A stretch of DNA of 64,000 nt from Pyrodictiaceae archaeon (lineage in GTDB: Archaea > Thermoproteota > Thermoprotei_A > Sulfolobales > Pyrodictiaceae), in NCBI GenBank assembly GCA_027036135.1, contig JALVSY010000016.1, positions 310,001 through 374,000 of the forward strand, in the 5' to 3' direction. Under the pieces are notes generated by a model. It worked only from the letters and a program-made list of their open reading frames with translations, was not told the origin of the DNA and ran no database searches. This document shows positions 1 through 8,317 of this stretch, piece by piece. Both the position numbers and the translations under genes were made by a program. Within the stretch, counting starts at the first letter, position 1; every line of letters begins with the position of its first letter.

Positions 1-64
1 AGAGGCTCCATCCCCACTCATTCAATAACCCAATAGAGCCAGCATTATCGTTGAGGACAACCAT
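1..64 (-). CDS. Probable MBL-fold metallo-hydrolase, N-terminus only (cut by window edge)
   Basis: Read on the minus strand from ATG at 64, the frame is open to the window edge and begins MVVLNDNAGSIGLLNEWGWS. This resembles the start of the COG1237 branch of metallo-beta-lactamase fold hydrolases, whose members typically open with a short beta strand, a V-D-N motif and a G-L-L-x-E-W/H-G stretch. A GTG at 79 is in frame and could be the start instead. A TATA-like element lies upstream (117-126). Only 21 residues are visible, none of the metal-binding HxHxDH motif, so the family call rests on the N-terminal pattern alone. Confidence 0.42.
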   Translation of the reverse strand, partial: MVVLNDNAGSIGLLNEWGWSL

Positions 65-116
65 CTGTGCTAGGGCCACTGAGGGTCCTAGTAATACGTA
101 TATAATGAGAACTAGG

Positions 117-126
117 TTATATTTAA
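117..126 (-). promoter_or_regulatory. TATA-box candidate for the leftmost minus-strand gene
   Basis: The minus strand reads TTAAATATAA here. It lies about 50 bases upstream of the ATG at 64, so transcription would begin near position 95 with a short leader. It sits between L38e (stop at 171) and the partial gene, which argues the two are transcribed separately. Confidence 0.4.
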
Positions 127-170
127 CTCTCCGCGACGCAAAAATCCCTGTAATAGGGCCCCGGGCGTGG

Positions 171-440
171 CTAGCCTAGCCGCTCCTCAACCTCCCTGTC
201 AAGAACAATCAGGTTACCGCACTTATCCCGAATACTCTTAACAAACTCAATACCCTTATCAACATCCTCGAAGACTAAGGTGTATAGATAACGAGGAGTC
301 CTCGCCTTAACCTTTAATACACGTATTCTTCTACGACCCTCCTCCGTCTCAACCCGTCTATAGCCCAGCTTAACTCTACATTCCGAAGCCCGCTCTAGTA
401 CCTTTAAGAACTCGTCTTCGCTCCTAAGCTCCACCGGCAT
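171..440 (-). CDS. rpl38e: Large-subunit ribosomal protein L38e
   Basis: About 89 residues from the ATG at 440 (MPVELRSEDEFLKVLERASE). The pattern matches eukaryotic L38e: an N-terminal helix with E-F-L, a basic strand rich in V and K, the hallmark R-Y-L-Y-T-L-V-F in the middle, and a closing helix and strand ending G-N-L-I-V-L-D. L38e is known in eukaryotes and some Crenarchaeota. The eukaryotic protein is about 70 residues; the extra length here is a loop around residues 25-38 (YRRVETEEGRRR) and a longer tail. An upstream ATG at 473 would add 11 glycine-rich residues that look non-native. A purine-rich GGAG abuts the chosen ATG with no spacing, so a leaderless or weakly leadered mRNA is likely. 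Confidence 0.75.
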   Translation of the reverse strand: MPVELRSEDEFLKVLERASECRVKLGYRRVETEEGRRRIRVLKVKARTPRYLYTLVFEDVDKGIEFVKSIRDKCGNLIVLDREVEERLG

Positions 441-622
441 CTCCTGGAAACCCCCACCACCGCGACAGTACACAAGCCTCTATAAGCATACTGCCCCTAT
501 ACCAATAGCGTCGCGCTACCTCAGTTTAATCCAGGCAAGCCAGTGTCCACGGTGCTCACACGGAGATAAGAGAGAAAAACCCTAGACGGGAACCTATGTA
601 TAACAAACATACATGGCTGGGT

Positions 623-731
623 GGGCCCGTCGTCTAGCTTGGTAGGATGCGGGGTACTCAGCCCCGTGTATGGCGCGGGCTGAGCCCGACTCGGGACCCC
701 GTGGTCCCGGGTTCGAATCCCGGCGGGCCCA
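623..731 (+). tRNA. tRNA-Pro (CGG) with a 35-nt intron in the anticodon loop
   Basis: Acceptor stem GGGCCCG (623-629) pairs with CGGGCCC (724-730), with discriminator A at 731 and no encoded CCA. T arm: CCGGG / TTCGAAT / CCCGG (707-723). Anticodon stem: CGGGG (650-654) with CCCCG (697-701). These can only be joined into a 7-nt loop if about 35 nt are removed, either 655-689 or 656-690; both give U33, anticodon CGG at 692-694 and G37. The intron holds an 8-bp hairpin, CTCAGCCC with GGGCTGAG. The mature tRNA would be 74 nt. The splice point would be before or just after position 32, not the canonical 37/38. A TATA-like TATGTATAAC lies near 594-603. Confidence 0.85.
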
Positions 732-909
732 TCACCTCTTCTCTTTTTAAATCGCGAAGAATGTTTCCTGCTTCTTAGGGCGTTATAATTGTTATAATTG
801 TTTTGCTCAAATCTTTTATGATAATAGTTTATTTATAGTGGGATACAAACACTAATTAAGAGGAAACGACATAAATACTATACGGAGGTCTTAGAGTGGG
901 CGGTACCGA

Positions 910-2100
910 ATGGTGGAGCAGAAGCCCGCGTTAAAAAAGGAGGAGAAGAGGACCGAGCCCCAATATATACGCATTCCTAAGGGTTGTGCTAATGTCATAG
1001 TGGATACGAGTAAGATATCATATGTTGACCCGAAGGGTCAAATAACTATAATACGTGGATATAGGATAGACGATCTAGGCAGGCACGCGAGCTTCGAAGA
1101 GGCAGCTTACCTTGTTCTCTTTGGTAAGCTTCCGTGCGAGGATGAGCTAAGAGAGTTTAGCAAGAAGCTTAACTCTGAGAGATGGGTACCAGTTAAGGTG
1201 ATAGATGCTCTTAAGCAGATTCCCCCCTTCGCTCACCCTATGTTCTATGGCTCGTATGGCTTACTTCTCCTTGGCATGTACGACCCGGACGCCGGGGACT
1301 TGAGCATAGACAAGCTATATGAGAGAGCTATCCGTATCATAGCTAAGCTTCCACTCCTATTCATAAATGGGTGGTTTCTCTCCCGCTATGGGCGCATGAT
1401 TGAGCCGGATAGGTCGCTCAATCACGCAGAGGATGTCCTTAGGATGATACGTGGCGGGGACATGCCGACTGATGTTGAGGCCAGGGCTTTTGAGTCAAGC
1501 CTTGTCCTTTACATGGATCATGGCTTCAATGCATCAACATTCACTACAAGAGTAATAGCCTCAACTCTGAGCGATATGTACTCGGCAATAGCAGGCGCTA
1601 TAGGCGCGCTCAAAGGCCCGCTACATGGCGGTGCTAACCAGAGGGCAATAGAGATGATGCTCGAGATAGGCTCGTCGGAGAACGCTAGGTGGTATGTCGA
1701 GCAGAAGCTTAAGTGCCACGAGAAGATAATGGGCTTCGGTCATCGCGTCTACAAGCTCCACGATCCAAGGACAGATGTGCTACGTGAGTGGCTAGAAAAG
1801 CTAGCAGAGACAAGCGCTGAGGCAAAGAAGTTCCTTGATATGATAAACGAGCTGGAGAAGACCATGTGGGAGCTAAAGAGAATACCAAGCAATATAGACC
1901 TCTACACCGGCGCGCTATACTATCTGCTCAAGATACCAAAGGAGTTCTATACACCAATATTTGCAATAGGGAGAGTTGTTGGATGGACAGCACACTACAT
2001 AGAGCAAGTGACTAATAATAAGATAATAAGGCCCAAGGAGGACTACGATGGTCCCAAAGGCCTCGTCTATAAGTCTCTGGAGGAGCGCTGCAAGAGATAG
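910..2100 (+). CDS. gltA: Citrate synthase
   Basis: 396 residues, the usual length of archaeal type-I citrate synthases. It condenses acetyl-CoA with oxaloacetate in the cytoplasm. Diagnostic segments are visible: G-P-L-H-G-G-A-N (catalytic His, about residue 241), G-F-G-H-R-V-Y-K (second catalytic His, about residue 278), and S-N-I-D-L-Y-T-G (catalytic Asp, near residue 335). An N-terminal extension of about 20 charged residues precedes the conserved region (IPKGCANVIVDTSKISYVDP). ATG at 910 is the only start, since a TAG lies in frame at 892; a GGAGGT at 884-889 is too far upstream to be a clear ribosome site. Upstream 741-909 is AT-rich with TATA-like sequences near 820-850. The downstream spacer (2101-2296) is T-rich and shared with the convergent icd gene. 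Confidence 0.96.
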   Translation: MVEQKPALKKEEKRTEPQYIRIPKGCANVIVDTSKISYVDPKGQITIIRGYRIDDLGRHASFEEAAYLVLFGKLPCEDELREFSKKLNSERWVPVKVIDALKQIPPFAHPMFYGSYGLLLLGMYDPDAGDLSIDKLYERAIRIIAKLPLLFINGWFLSRYGRMIEPDRSLNHAEDVLRMIRGGDMPTDVEARAFESSLVLYMDHGFNASTFTTRVIASTLSDMYSAIAGAIGALKGPLHGGANQRAIEMMLEIGSSENARWYVEQKLKCHEKIMGFGHRVYKLHDPRTDVLREWLEKLAETSAEAKKFLDMINELEKTMWELKRIPSNIDLYTGALYYLLKIPKEFYTPIFAIGRVVGWTAHYIEQVTNNKIIRPKEDYDGPKGLVYKSLEERCKR

Positions 2101-2296
2101 AGCTAAACAAGCTCTTTTTCACCCCTATCTTATTTCTAATATTCTCTTAACCAATGAAAATTGATTTATTTTTCATAAAAATCGCTGATATCCTTCTTAT
2201 CTCTTCTTAGGGTGCTAAGGAGCTTAAGGAGGAGAGTTTTAGAAGGAGTAAAATGCTGCCCGTGCAATCCATTAATAAAAGTTTTTGGTAAATGGA

Positions 2297-3610
2297 TTAG
2301 GCTTCTCTTATATAGTCTATCAGTACTTGTGTGTACTCGCTTGTTTTAAGTGGTTTTACTCCTGGCATGTGTCTTGTCAGGTCTTGTGTTACTTTCTTCT
2401 CCTTTATTGCGCGCTTAATAGCCGCTATTATCATGTCTGCTGCTTCTCTCCATCCGAGTATGTGCTTGATTAGTAATGTGCCGCTTAGGATCTCTGCTGT
2501 CGGGTTAGCTAGGTCTTTACCAGCGTATTTTGGTGCTGTACCGTGTACTGGCTCGGCTACCGCCATGTAGTCCCCAGCATTCATTCCTGCTGCCATACCT
2601 ATGCCTCCGACTAGGGCGTTTGCCTCATCGCTTATGTAGTCCCCGTTAACATTTGGTGCTACTATTACTTCGTAGTCCCAGGGCCTCGTTATTATCTGTT
2701 GAAGCATGTTATCGGCTATCCTATCATTTACCAGTATCTTGCCCTCAGGTAGTTTTCCGCCATACTTGCTGTATAGCTCGTCTTCCGTGACGACGTAGTC
2801 GCGGAACTCCGTTGTCGCGACCTCGTATGCCCAGTACCGGAAGGCGCCCTCCGTATACTTCATGATATTGCCCTTGTGCATTATTGTTACTATCTTGTTC
2901 TTGTTGTCTATAGCCCACCGGAGAGCTTTTCTCATGAGCCTCTGGCTAGCGAACCTCGATATCGGCTTAATGCCTATGCCCGCGTCCTCGCGTAGCTCTA
3001 TACCGAACTCCTTTTTCAAGAACTCACGTAGCTTCTTGGCTTCTGGGCTATCAGCTGGCCACTCTATCCCGGCGTATAAGTCCTCCGTGTTCTCCCTAAA
3101 TATTACGAAGTTATCGTGCTCGGCGTAGCAATGGGGAGCTGGCTGGCCGAAGTAGAATACTGGCCTAATGTTGGCATATAGGTCTAGGGCCTTCCTTATA
3201 GCGACGTTAAGGCTACGGTAGCCACCGCCAACCGGTGTCTCTAGGGGCCCTTTGAGAGCCACAAGCGTGTACCTTATGCCGTTAAGCGTGTCCTCCGGCA
3301 AGAGCTCACCATAGATTTTCATAGCCTTGTGCCCGGCGTAGAGCTCCCACCAAATTATCTTCCTCTTTCCACCATAGGCCTTCTCAACGGCTGCATCAAT
3401 TACCTTGCGTGCAGCTATTACTATCTCGGGGCCTATTCCATCCCCCTCTATGTAGGCTACAATAGGTTTATCGGGGACCACTAGCCTGCCATTGACCACT
3501 TTTATTCGCTCGCCTTCCTCAGGCGGCTTAACCTTCGAGAAACGTGGCTCAAAATCCGTAACCGAATCGTACTCGGCCAAAAACGGGTCACCCTTCTTTT
3601 CTCCAAGCAT
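2297..3610 (-). CDS. icd: NADP-type isocitrate dehydrogenase
   Basis: 437 residues; oxidative decarboxylation of isocitrate to 2-oxoglutarate. Visible motifs: G-D-G-I-G-P-E near the N-terminus, S-L-N-V-A-I-R-K-A-L-D-L-Y-A-N substrate loop, N-T-E-D-L-Y-A-G, M-H-K-G-N-I-M-K-Y-T-E-G (catalytic Lys and partner residues), and V-N-G-D-Y-I-S-D-E metal site, followed by H-G-T-A-P-K-Y-A-G-K cofactor loop. The K-Y pattern after H-G-T-A-P fits NADP-preferring bacterial and archaeal enzymes. It lies tail-to-tail with citrate synthase and head-to-head with aconitase, giving three consecutive TCA enzymes. An inverted repeat begins one base upstream of the ATG (see 3611-3693). Confidence 0.96.
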   Translation of the reverse strand: MLGEKKGDPFLAEYDSVTDFEPRFSKVKPPEEGERIKVVNGRLVVPDKPIVAYIEGDGIGPEIVIAARKVIDAAVEKAYGGKRKIIWWELYAGHKAMKIYGELLPEDTLNGIRYTLVALKGPLETPVGGGYRSLNVAIRKALDLYANIRPVFYFGQPAPHCYAEHDNFVIFRENTEDLYAGIEWPADSPEAKKLREFLKKEFGIELREDAGIGIKPISRFASQRLMRKALRWAIDNKNKIVTIMHKGNIMKYTEGAFRYWAYEVATTEFRDYVVTEDELYSKYGGKLPEGKILVNDRIADNMLQQIITRPWDYEVIVAPNVNGDYISDEANALVGGIGMAAGMNAGDYMAVAEPVHGTAPKYAGKDLANPTAEILSGTLLIKHILGWREAADMIIAAIKRAIKEKKVTQDLTRHMPGVKPLKTSEYTQVLIDYIREA

Positions 3611-3693
3611 ATCAAACTAAGTTGATAGATTAATAGTGTTTTTACCCGGCCTACAGGTAGACCATTTGTACGTTTCAACGCAACTAGTTTGAT
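3611..3693. promoter_or_regulatory. Divergent icd/acn control region with paired inverted repeat
   Basis: The first arm, ATCAAACTAAGTTGAT (3611-3626), touches the icd start codon and is itself an imperfect palindrome (ATCAA, 6-bp spacer, TTGAT). The second arm, CAACTAGTTTGAT (3681-3693), overlaps the proposed acn TTG start and is the reverse complement of the first with one base missing. Such symmetric placement suggests a shared operator coordinating the two genes. No regulator gene is adjacent. Confidence 0.4.
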
Positions 3694-6469
3694 AAACCCC
3701 GTTGATACCCAAAAGTACTTGAAAGAGGTACTGAGGTGCAACGTAGGGTTGTCTAGTTCTTTTAATGTCAAGGAGCTTCTTGACTCGCCTCTTGGCAGGG
3801 TCGCTGTTTATCGCCTTGACCGCCTCGAGGAGCTAGGGCTCACCAGGATAGACAAGCTCCCCTACATCATAAGGGTATTGTTAGAGAATATCCTCAGAAA
3901 CTTTGATGACAAAACAATAACCGAGGAGGATGTAAGGGCAGTAGCGTCATGGCCTAGCGGTGCGGGATCAAAGGTAATTCCATTTATGCCTTCTCGTGCA
4001 ATACTCCAGGACTATACTGGTGTTCCCGCCGTAGTAGACCTAGCCGCTATGAGGGATGTAGTGGCAGAGTTTGGGTGCAACCCGCGCATAATTGATACAC
4101 ACATACCCGCTCATCTAATAATTGATCATAGCATAAGTGTTGACTACTTCGGTACATCCTATGCGCTATACAAGAACATGGAGCTCGAGTTCAAGCGCTA
4201 CCGGGAGAGGTACCGTGTCCTCAAGTGGGCTCAGCAAGCCTTCGCTAACCTAAAGGTCGTTCCCCCGGGTAAGGGCATTATACACCAGATAAACATGGAG
4301 TACCTAGCAAAGGTAATCATGTTATCGGAGAAGAATGGCGAGAGAATAGCCTACCCCGATAGCGTTATCGGCGCGGACTCGCACACCACCATGATCAACG
4401 GTATAGGGGTTCTTGGCTGGGGAGCTGGTGGCATCGAAGTAGAGGCAGTGATGCTGGGGCAGCCCTACTACATGATCTTACCAGAGGTAATAGGCGTAAA
4501 GCTCGTCGGCGAACCAAGAGAGGGCGTGACTCCTACCGATATAGTTCTTGCTATAACTGAGTTTCTTAGGAGGAAGGCAGACACTGTCGGCAAGTTCGTG
4601 GAGTTCTATGGCCCCGGGCTCAAGTACTTCCTAGCCTTCGATAGAGCGACTATAGCCAACATGGCACCCGAATACGGGAGCACGACAGGATTCTTCCCCG
4701 TCGACGAGGAAACACTCGCATTCCTAAGACTTACTGGCAGAGACCCCGACTACGTACGCTTCGTTGAATGGTATACCAAGCTACAGCACCTATTCTACGA
4801 TGAGGAAACAGAGCCCGAGTATAGCGTCAAGCTCGAATTCGACCTATCCAGCGTTGAGCCCTCGATTGCTGGCCCGGCACACCCCGATGAAAGGGTACCG
4901 ATAAGGGAGGCAAGGAAGAGGTTCCAAGAGATACTCTCAAAGTACTTGGAGGAAGCCAAGAGGAAGGGCATCGAGGTTTCAGAGAAGGGAGTAAAGCTAA
5001 CATTCGATGGGAGCGAGTACGAGGTCCCGCACGGCGCGGTCGTTATCGCCGCGATAACTAGCTGCACTAATACCTCAAACCCCCATGTCATGATAGGAGC
5101 AGGCCTCGTTGCCAAAAAAGCTGTAGAGAAGGGCTTGGATAGGAAGCCATGGGTTAAGACAAGCCTATCGCCTGGTAGCCGTGTCGTAGTAGAGTATCTG
5201 CGTCAGTCAGGGCTTGCTCAGTATCTCGAGGCTCTAGGCTTCCACGTAGTCGGATTCGGGTGCATGACCTGCATAGGTAACAGCGGGCCCCTAATACCAC
5301 AAGTCGAGAAAGCGATTAAGGAACAAGGCTTGTTCGCCGTCTCGGTGCTAAGCGGTAACAGAAACTTCCTGGGAAGAACACATCCACTAACACGGGGCAA
5401 CTTCCTCGCCTCACCAATGCTCGTTGTAACCTATGCCCTCAAGGGCTCAATAGACTGGGACCCCGAGAAGGAACCAATAGGCTACGACCCCAACGGCGAG
5501 CCCGTCTACCTCAAGGACATATGGCCCAGCACGGCCGAGATAAAGAAGATGATAAGGGAGTACATAAGCCCCGAGCTATACAAGAAAATCTACAAAGACA
5601 TATACAAGGGCACTAAGCAGTGGGAGGAACTAGAGGCCCCAAGCGGCGACCTCTACGCATGGGACCCGGCGTCAACCTTCATACAGAAACCGCCATTCTT
5701 CGAAGGCTTCACACTAGAGCCGCCAAAGCCAAAGGACATCATAGGCGCAAGAGTACTAGTAATGATGGGAGACAAGGTAACAACAGACCACATCTCGCCA
5801 GCAGGCCCTATACCCGTCGATAGCCCGGCTGGGAAGTACCTCTTAGAGCATGGCGTCAAGCCCTCCGAGTTCGGAACCTATGGTGCACGTAGAGGCAACC
5901 ACGAGGTAATGATGCGCGGAACGTTCGCTAACCCAAGGATAAGGAACCTCCTCGTTGACAGAGAGGGAGGCTACACAATATACTGGCCAACCGGGGAGGT
6001 AATGACGGTCTACGAGGCAGCAATGCGGTACAAGGAGCAAGGAATCCCACTAATAGTCATAGCTGGGAAACGGTACGGAGCTGGAAGCAGTAGGGATTGG
6101 GCAGCCAAGGGCCCCTACCTCCTCGGCGTCAAAGCAGTGATAGCCGAGAGCTTTGAGAGAATACATAGAAGCAACCTAGTAGGCATGGGTATTCTCCCCT
6201 TACAGTTCATGCCAGGCCAGAACGCAAAGACCCTCGGTCTTCGAGGAGACGAGGTATACGACATTATAGGCATAAGTGAGGGCCTCGAGCCCCACAAGAA
6301 GCTACACGTCATAGCCCGGAGACCAGATGGCACAAAGATAGAGTTCGATGTAATAGCGAGGCTCGATAACTGGGTAGAGGTCGAGTACTACAAGCATGGC
6401 GGAATACTACACTACGTGCTAAGAAATACTATAAAGAAGTGCCTCGAGAACAAAAAGAAAGAAAAGTAA
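3689..6469 (+). CDS. acn: Aconitate hydratase (AcnA/IRP type)
   Basis: 926 residues, full length for the AcnA/IRP family. It interconverts citrate and isocitrate through a [4Fe-4S] cluster. Cluster ligands are visible as S-C-T-N-T-S-N-P and G-F-G-C-M-T-C-I-G-N-S-G-P-L. Domain 1 contains V-I-G-A-D-S-H-T-T-M-I-N-G; the swivelling C-terminal domain contains M-G-D-K-V-T-T-D-H-I-S-P-A-G and the active-site serine segment Y-G-A-G-S-S-R-D-W-A-A-K-G. The start is uncertain: TTG at 3689 or TTG at 3719 are both possible, and the conserved part begins near F-N-V-K-E-L-L-D-S-P. It is divergent from icd and downstream of citrate synthase, so the three could serve either TCA direction. Confidence 0.96.
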   Translation: MINPVDTQKYLKEVLRCNVGLSSSFNVKELLDSPLGRVAVYRLDRLEELGLTRIDKLPYIIRVLLENILRNFDDKTITEEDVRAVASWPSGAGSKVIPFMPSRAILQDYTGVPAVVDLAAMRDVVAEFGCNPRIIDTHIPAHLIIDHSISVDYFGTSYALYKNMELEFKRYRERYRVLKWAQQAFANLKVVPPGKGIIHQINMEYLAKVIMLSEKNGERIAYPDSVIGADSHTTMINGIGVLGWGAGGIEVEAVMLGQPYYMILPEVIGVKLVGEPREGVTPTDIVLAITEFLRRKADTVGKFVEFYGPGLKYFLAFDRATIANMAPEYGSTTGFFPVDEETLAFLRLTGRDPDYVRFVEWYTKLQHLFYDEETEPEYSVKLEFDLSSVEPSIAGPAHPDERVPIREARKRFQEILSKYLEEAKRKGIEVSEKGVKLTFDGSEYEVPHGAVVIAAITSCTNTSNPHVMIGAGLVAKKAVEKGLDRKPWVKTSLSPGSRVVVEYLRQSGLAQYLEALGFHVVGFGCMTCIGNSGPLIPQVEKAIKEQGLFAVSVLSGNRNFLGRTHPLTRGNFLASPMLVVTYALKGSIDWDPEKEPIGYDPNGEPVYLKDIWPSTAEIKKMIREYISPELYKKIYKDIYKGTKQWEELEAPSGDLYAWDPASTFIQKPPFFEGFTLEPPKPKDIIGARVLVMMGDKVTTDHISPAGPIPVDSPAGKYLLEHGVKPSEFGTYGARRGNHEVMMRGTFANPRIRNLLVDREGGYTIYWPTGEVMTVYEAAMRYKEQGIPLIVIAGKRYGAGSSRDWAAKGPYLLGVKAVIAESFERIHRSNLVGMGILPLQFMPGQNAKTLGLRGDEVYDIIGISEGLEPHKKLHVIARRPDGTKIEFDVIARLDNWVEVEYYKHGGILHYVLRNTIKKCLENKKKEK

Positions 6470-6617
6470 ACAAAACGAAGATTTTCAACACCATAACCCC
6501 CGGTTCTATTTGCTTTAGATACTGATTAAGAGTTATAATCATACCCCTCCTTTTCGTCTCGGGGCTTATATCTCTGGTAAGAAGCCCTAGCTCCTTACAA
6601 CGGGGTGCTGTAGAGAT

Positions 6618-7346
6618 TTGCCAGTAGTATCAGAGAAACTACTCACGCCAGTAGACATAATTGTTGACTCGCGGGAAGCAGCAAAGAACAGGGATATTGT
6701 TGAGAAGCTTCGCGCGAGAGGAGTTAGAGTAGCGGTTATGGAGCTAGAGGCAGGCGACTACTATCTCCTCGCCCGTGAGGCCTCGAAGGCGCTTCTCGTT
6801 GAGCGTAAAACTGTTCTCGACTTCGCTAATAGTGTGCGCGATAACAGGGTATGGGACCAGGCTAAGCGCTTATCTGAGGCAGCTCGCCGTGATGGGGTTC
6901 GCCCAGTAATAATTCTCGAGGGATGGCTTGGTCTCATAGAGAAGAGGACTAGGTGGAATATAGCAGCGATACTCAGGATACTTGACGAACTCGTTCTTGA
7001 CTGGGGTATACCGGTCATACCAACACATAACAAGGAGTCCACAGCTGCTTGGCTCGCGGCGAAGGCTAAGGCCCTTGGGCGTACAGAGGAGAAGCGTGTA
7101 GCTAGGCTGCGTGTCGAGAAGAAGCCTCTCAGCCTTAACGATAGGATACTTTACGTTACCGAGGGCCTTGTCGGTCCTGTGTTAGCGAGGCGGCTTTTAA
7201 GGCACTTTGGCACATTGAGGAATATAGCTAACGCGAGCGTCGCTGAGCTAATGAAGGTTGAGGGTATAGGTGAGGTAAGGGCGAGGGAAATTTATGCAAT
7301 ATTCAATACGTCCTGGAAACCAGATAGGAAGGATGAGGAGGAATAA
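6618..7346 (+). CDS. xpf: XPF/ERCC4-type structure-specific endonuclease
   Basis: 242 residues, matching the short crenarchaeal XPF form with no helicase domain. The nuclease motif is present: D17 in V-D-S-R-E, D47 in A-G-D-Y-Y, then E62-R63-K64 with D68 (ERKTVLDFANSV). The C-terminus (about residues 175-235) has tandem helix-hairpin-helix elements, including V-E-G-I-G-E-V-R-A-R-E. Family members cut 3' flaps and splayed arms and act with PCNA in Crenarchaeota; no clear PCNA-interacting peptide is seen in the tail (RKDEEE). Start is TTG at 6618; no ATG is in frame before the conserved domain. Confidence 0.93.
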   Translation: MPVVSEKLLTPVDIIVDSREAAKNRDIVEKLRARGVRVAVMELEAGDYYLLAREASKALLVERKTVLDFANSVRDNRVWDQAKRLSEAARRDGVRPVIILEGWLGLIEKRTRWNIAAILRILDELVLDWGIPVIPTHNKESTAAWLAAKAKALGRTEEKRVARLRVEKKPLSLNDRILYVTEGLVGPVLARRLLRHFGTLRNIANASVAELMKVEGIGEVRAREIYAIFNTSWKPDRKDEEE

Positions 7347-7406
7347 GTATTATTTCCTGCGAGAAAAACCCAACTCTATACCATGTATGAGTTAAGGGTA
7401 ATGGGG

Positions 7407-7715
7407 TTACTCCTGTATTTCCTCCATGTGTATTATCGAGACTGGGCAGCTCTCAACAGCTGACTGTACACAGTCCTTGAGGTCCTCTGGGACGACGCCC
7501 TCGGCTACATTGTTTGGATCAGTGCGCCACTTGGCTACTATCTGGCTCTTTCCGTCCTCCTCGCTCATCTCGAATACGTCGGGGCAGAGGCTTACACATA
7601 CCATGTCAGCGATGCATTGGTCTCGGTCGATCCAGACGCGAATCTTCGCCAAGTCTTCTTCACCGTGGTAGAAGTATTGTGATGGAGAGGGTTTTAAGTC
7701 CTTCCTTTCCCTCAT
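7407..7715 (-). CDS. Ferredoxin with predicted Asp-coordinated [4Fe-4S] cluster
   Basis: About 102 residues from ATG at 7715. The cluster motif is C34-x2-D37-x2-C40-x3-C44-P, with the distal C90-P. An Asp replaces the usual second Cys, as in Pyrococcus furiosus ferredoxin, where the fourth ligand is Asp14. C44 and C82 are placed like the disulfide pair of that protein. About 28 polar residues precede the fold, longer than in Pyrococcus. The reading frame stays open upstream to 7775, where it would overlap the DUF429 gene, but a TATA-like TATACT lies about 20 bases before the 7715 ATG. Likely a soluble electron carrier for 2-oxoacid oxidoreductases, which is inference. Confidence 0.9.
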   Translation of the reverse strand: MRERKDLKPSPSQYFYHGEEDLAKIRVWIDRDQCIADMVCVSLCPDVFEMSEEDGKSQIVAKWRTDPNNVAEGVVPEDLKDCVQSAVESCPVSIIHMEEIQE

Positions 7716-7768
7716 CCGGGATATTGTAGTATACTCAGTGTTACTTTTACGCATGTTAAAGTTTCTTT

Positions 7769-8317
7769 TCAGCAAATCTTCTTCAACAAAAACAAGGCGC
7801 CACCATCTGCCTCAAAGCGCTCAGCGCAATCCTCCAGCACGCAGAGCCCAACCAAGGCAGCGATAATAGCATCCCTCTCATGTTTACTAAGCCTCTTCTC
7901 AATGTTGGTTACCCTGAGTCGTTCTAGGAGTACTCTTAACGAGCACCCGCTCAGCCTCAGTGCACTCCATGGATGAGTCTCGTAAACAGAGACCCCTAGT
8001 TGCCGCAATCTGGCAGCAAGCTCAATGGCTCTCTCAACGAGCATCCTCATAGCGGGCATTGTTAGAGGTAAGAGCCTAGCTCCCCTCCTAATAGCTTCTA
8101 GCTCTACCTTGCGGAAAGCAGCTCCTCTAGGCGGAAAGGAGAGGGGAGCATCAATAACTACTATCGAGCTATCAGTCGATGCTACAACATCTAATACTTC
8201 GTCATCGGTGTATACATGCCCTATAGCTAAGAACCTCCTCTCCCTAACATCAAGTACAGCTACTCCAGTGGGATTAGAAGACTTGGCTGCAAGGTCTACT
8301 CCCGTAACGCGCTGCAT
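7769..8317 (-). CDS. DUF429-like protein, predicted RNase H-fold nuclease
   Basis: 182 residues from ATG at 8317 (MQRVTGVDLAAKSSNPTGVA). The opening G-V-D-L-A strand, I-V-V-I-D-A-P-L-S-F-P and late S-K-H-E-R-D-A-I-I-A-A-L segment match the acidic-residue pattern of the DUF429 family, which has an RNase H-like fold and is predicted to act on nucleic acid. A longer reading from 8383 would overlap the upstream DHH gene by 88 bases; the chosen start leaves a 22-base overlap, typical of translational coupling. Substrate is unknown. Confidence 0.65.
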   Translation of the reverse strand: MQRVTGVDLAAKSSNPTGVAVLDVRERRFLAIGHVYTDDEVLDVVASTDSSIVVIDAPLSFPPRGAAFRKVELEAIRRGARLLPLTMPAMRMLVERAIELAARLRQLGVSVYETHPWSALRLSGCSLRVLLERLRVTNIEKRLSKHERDAIIAALVGLCVLEDCAERFEADGGALFLLKKIC

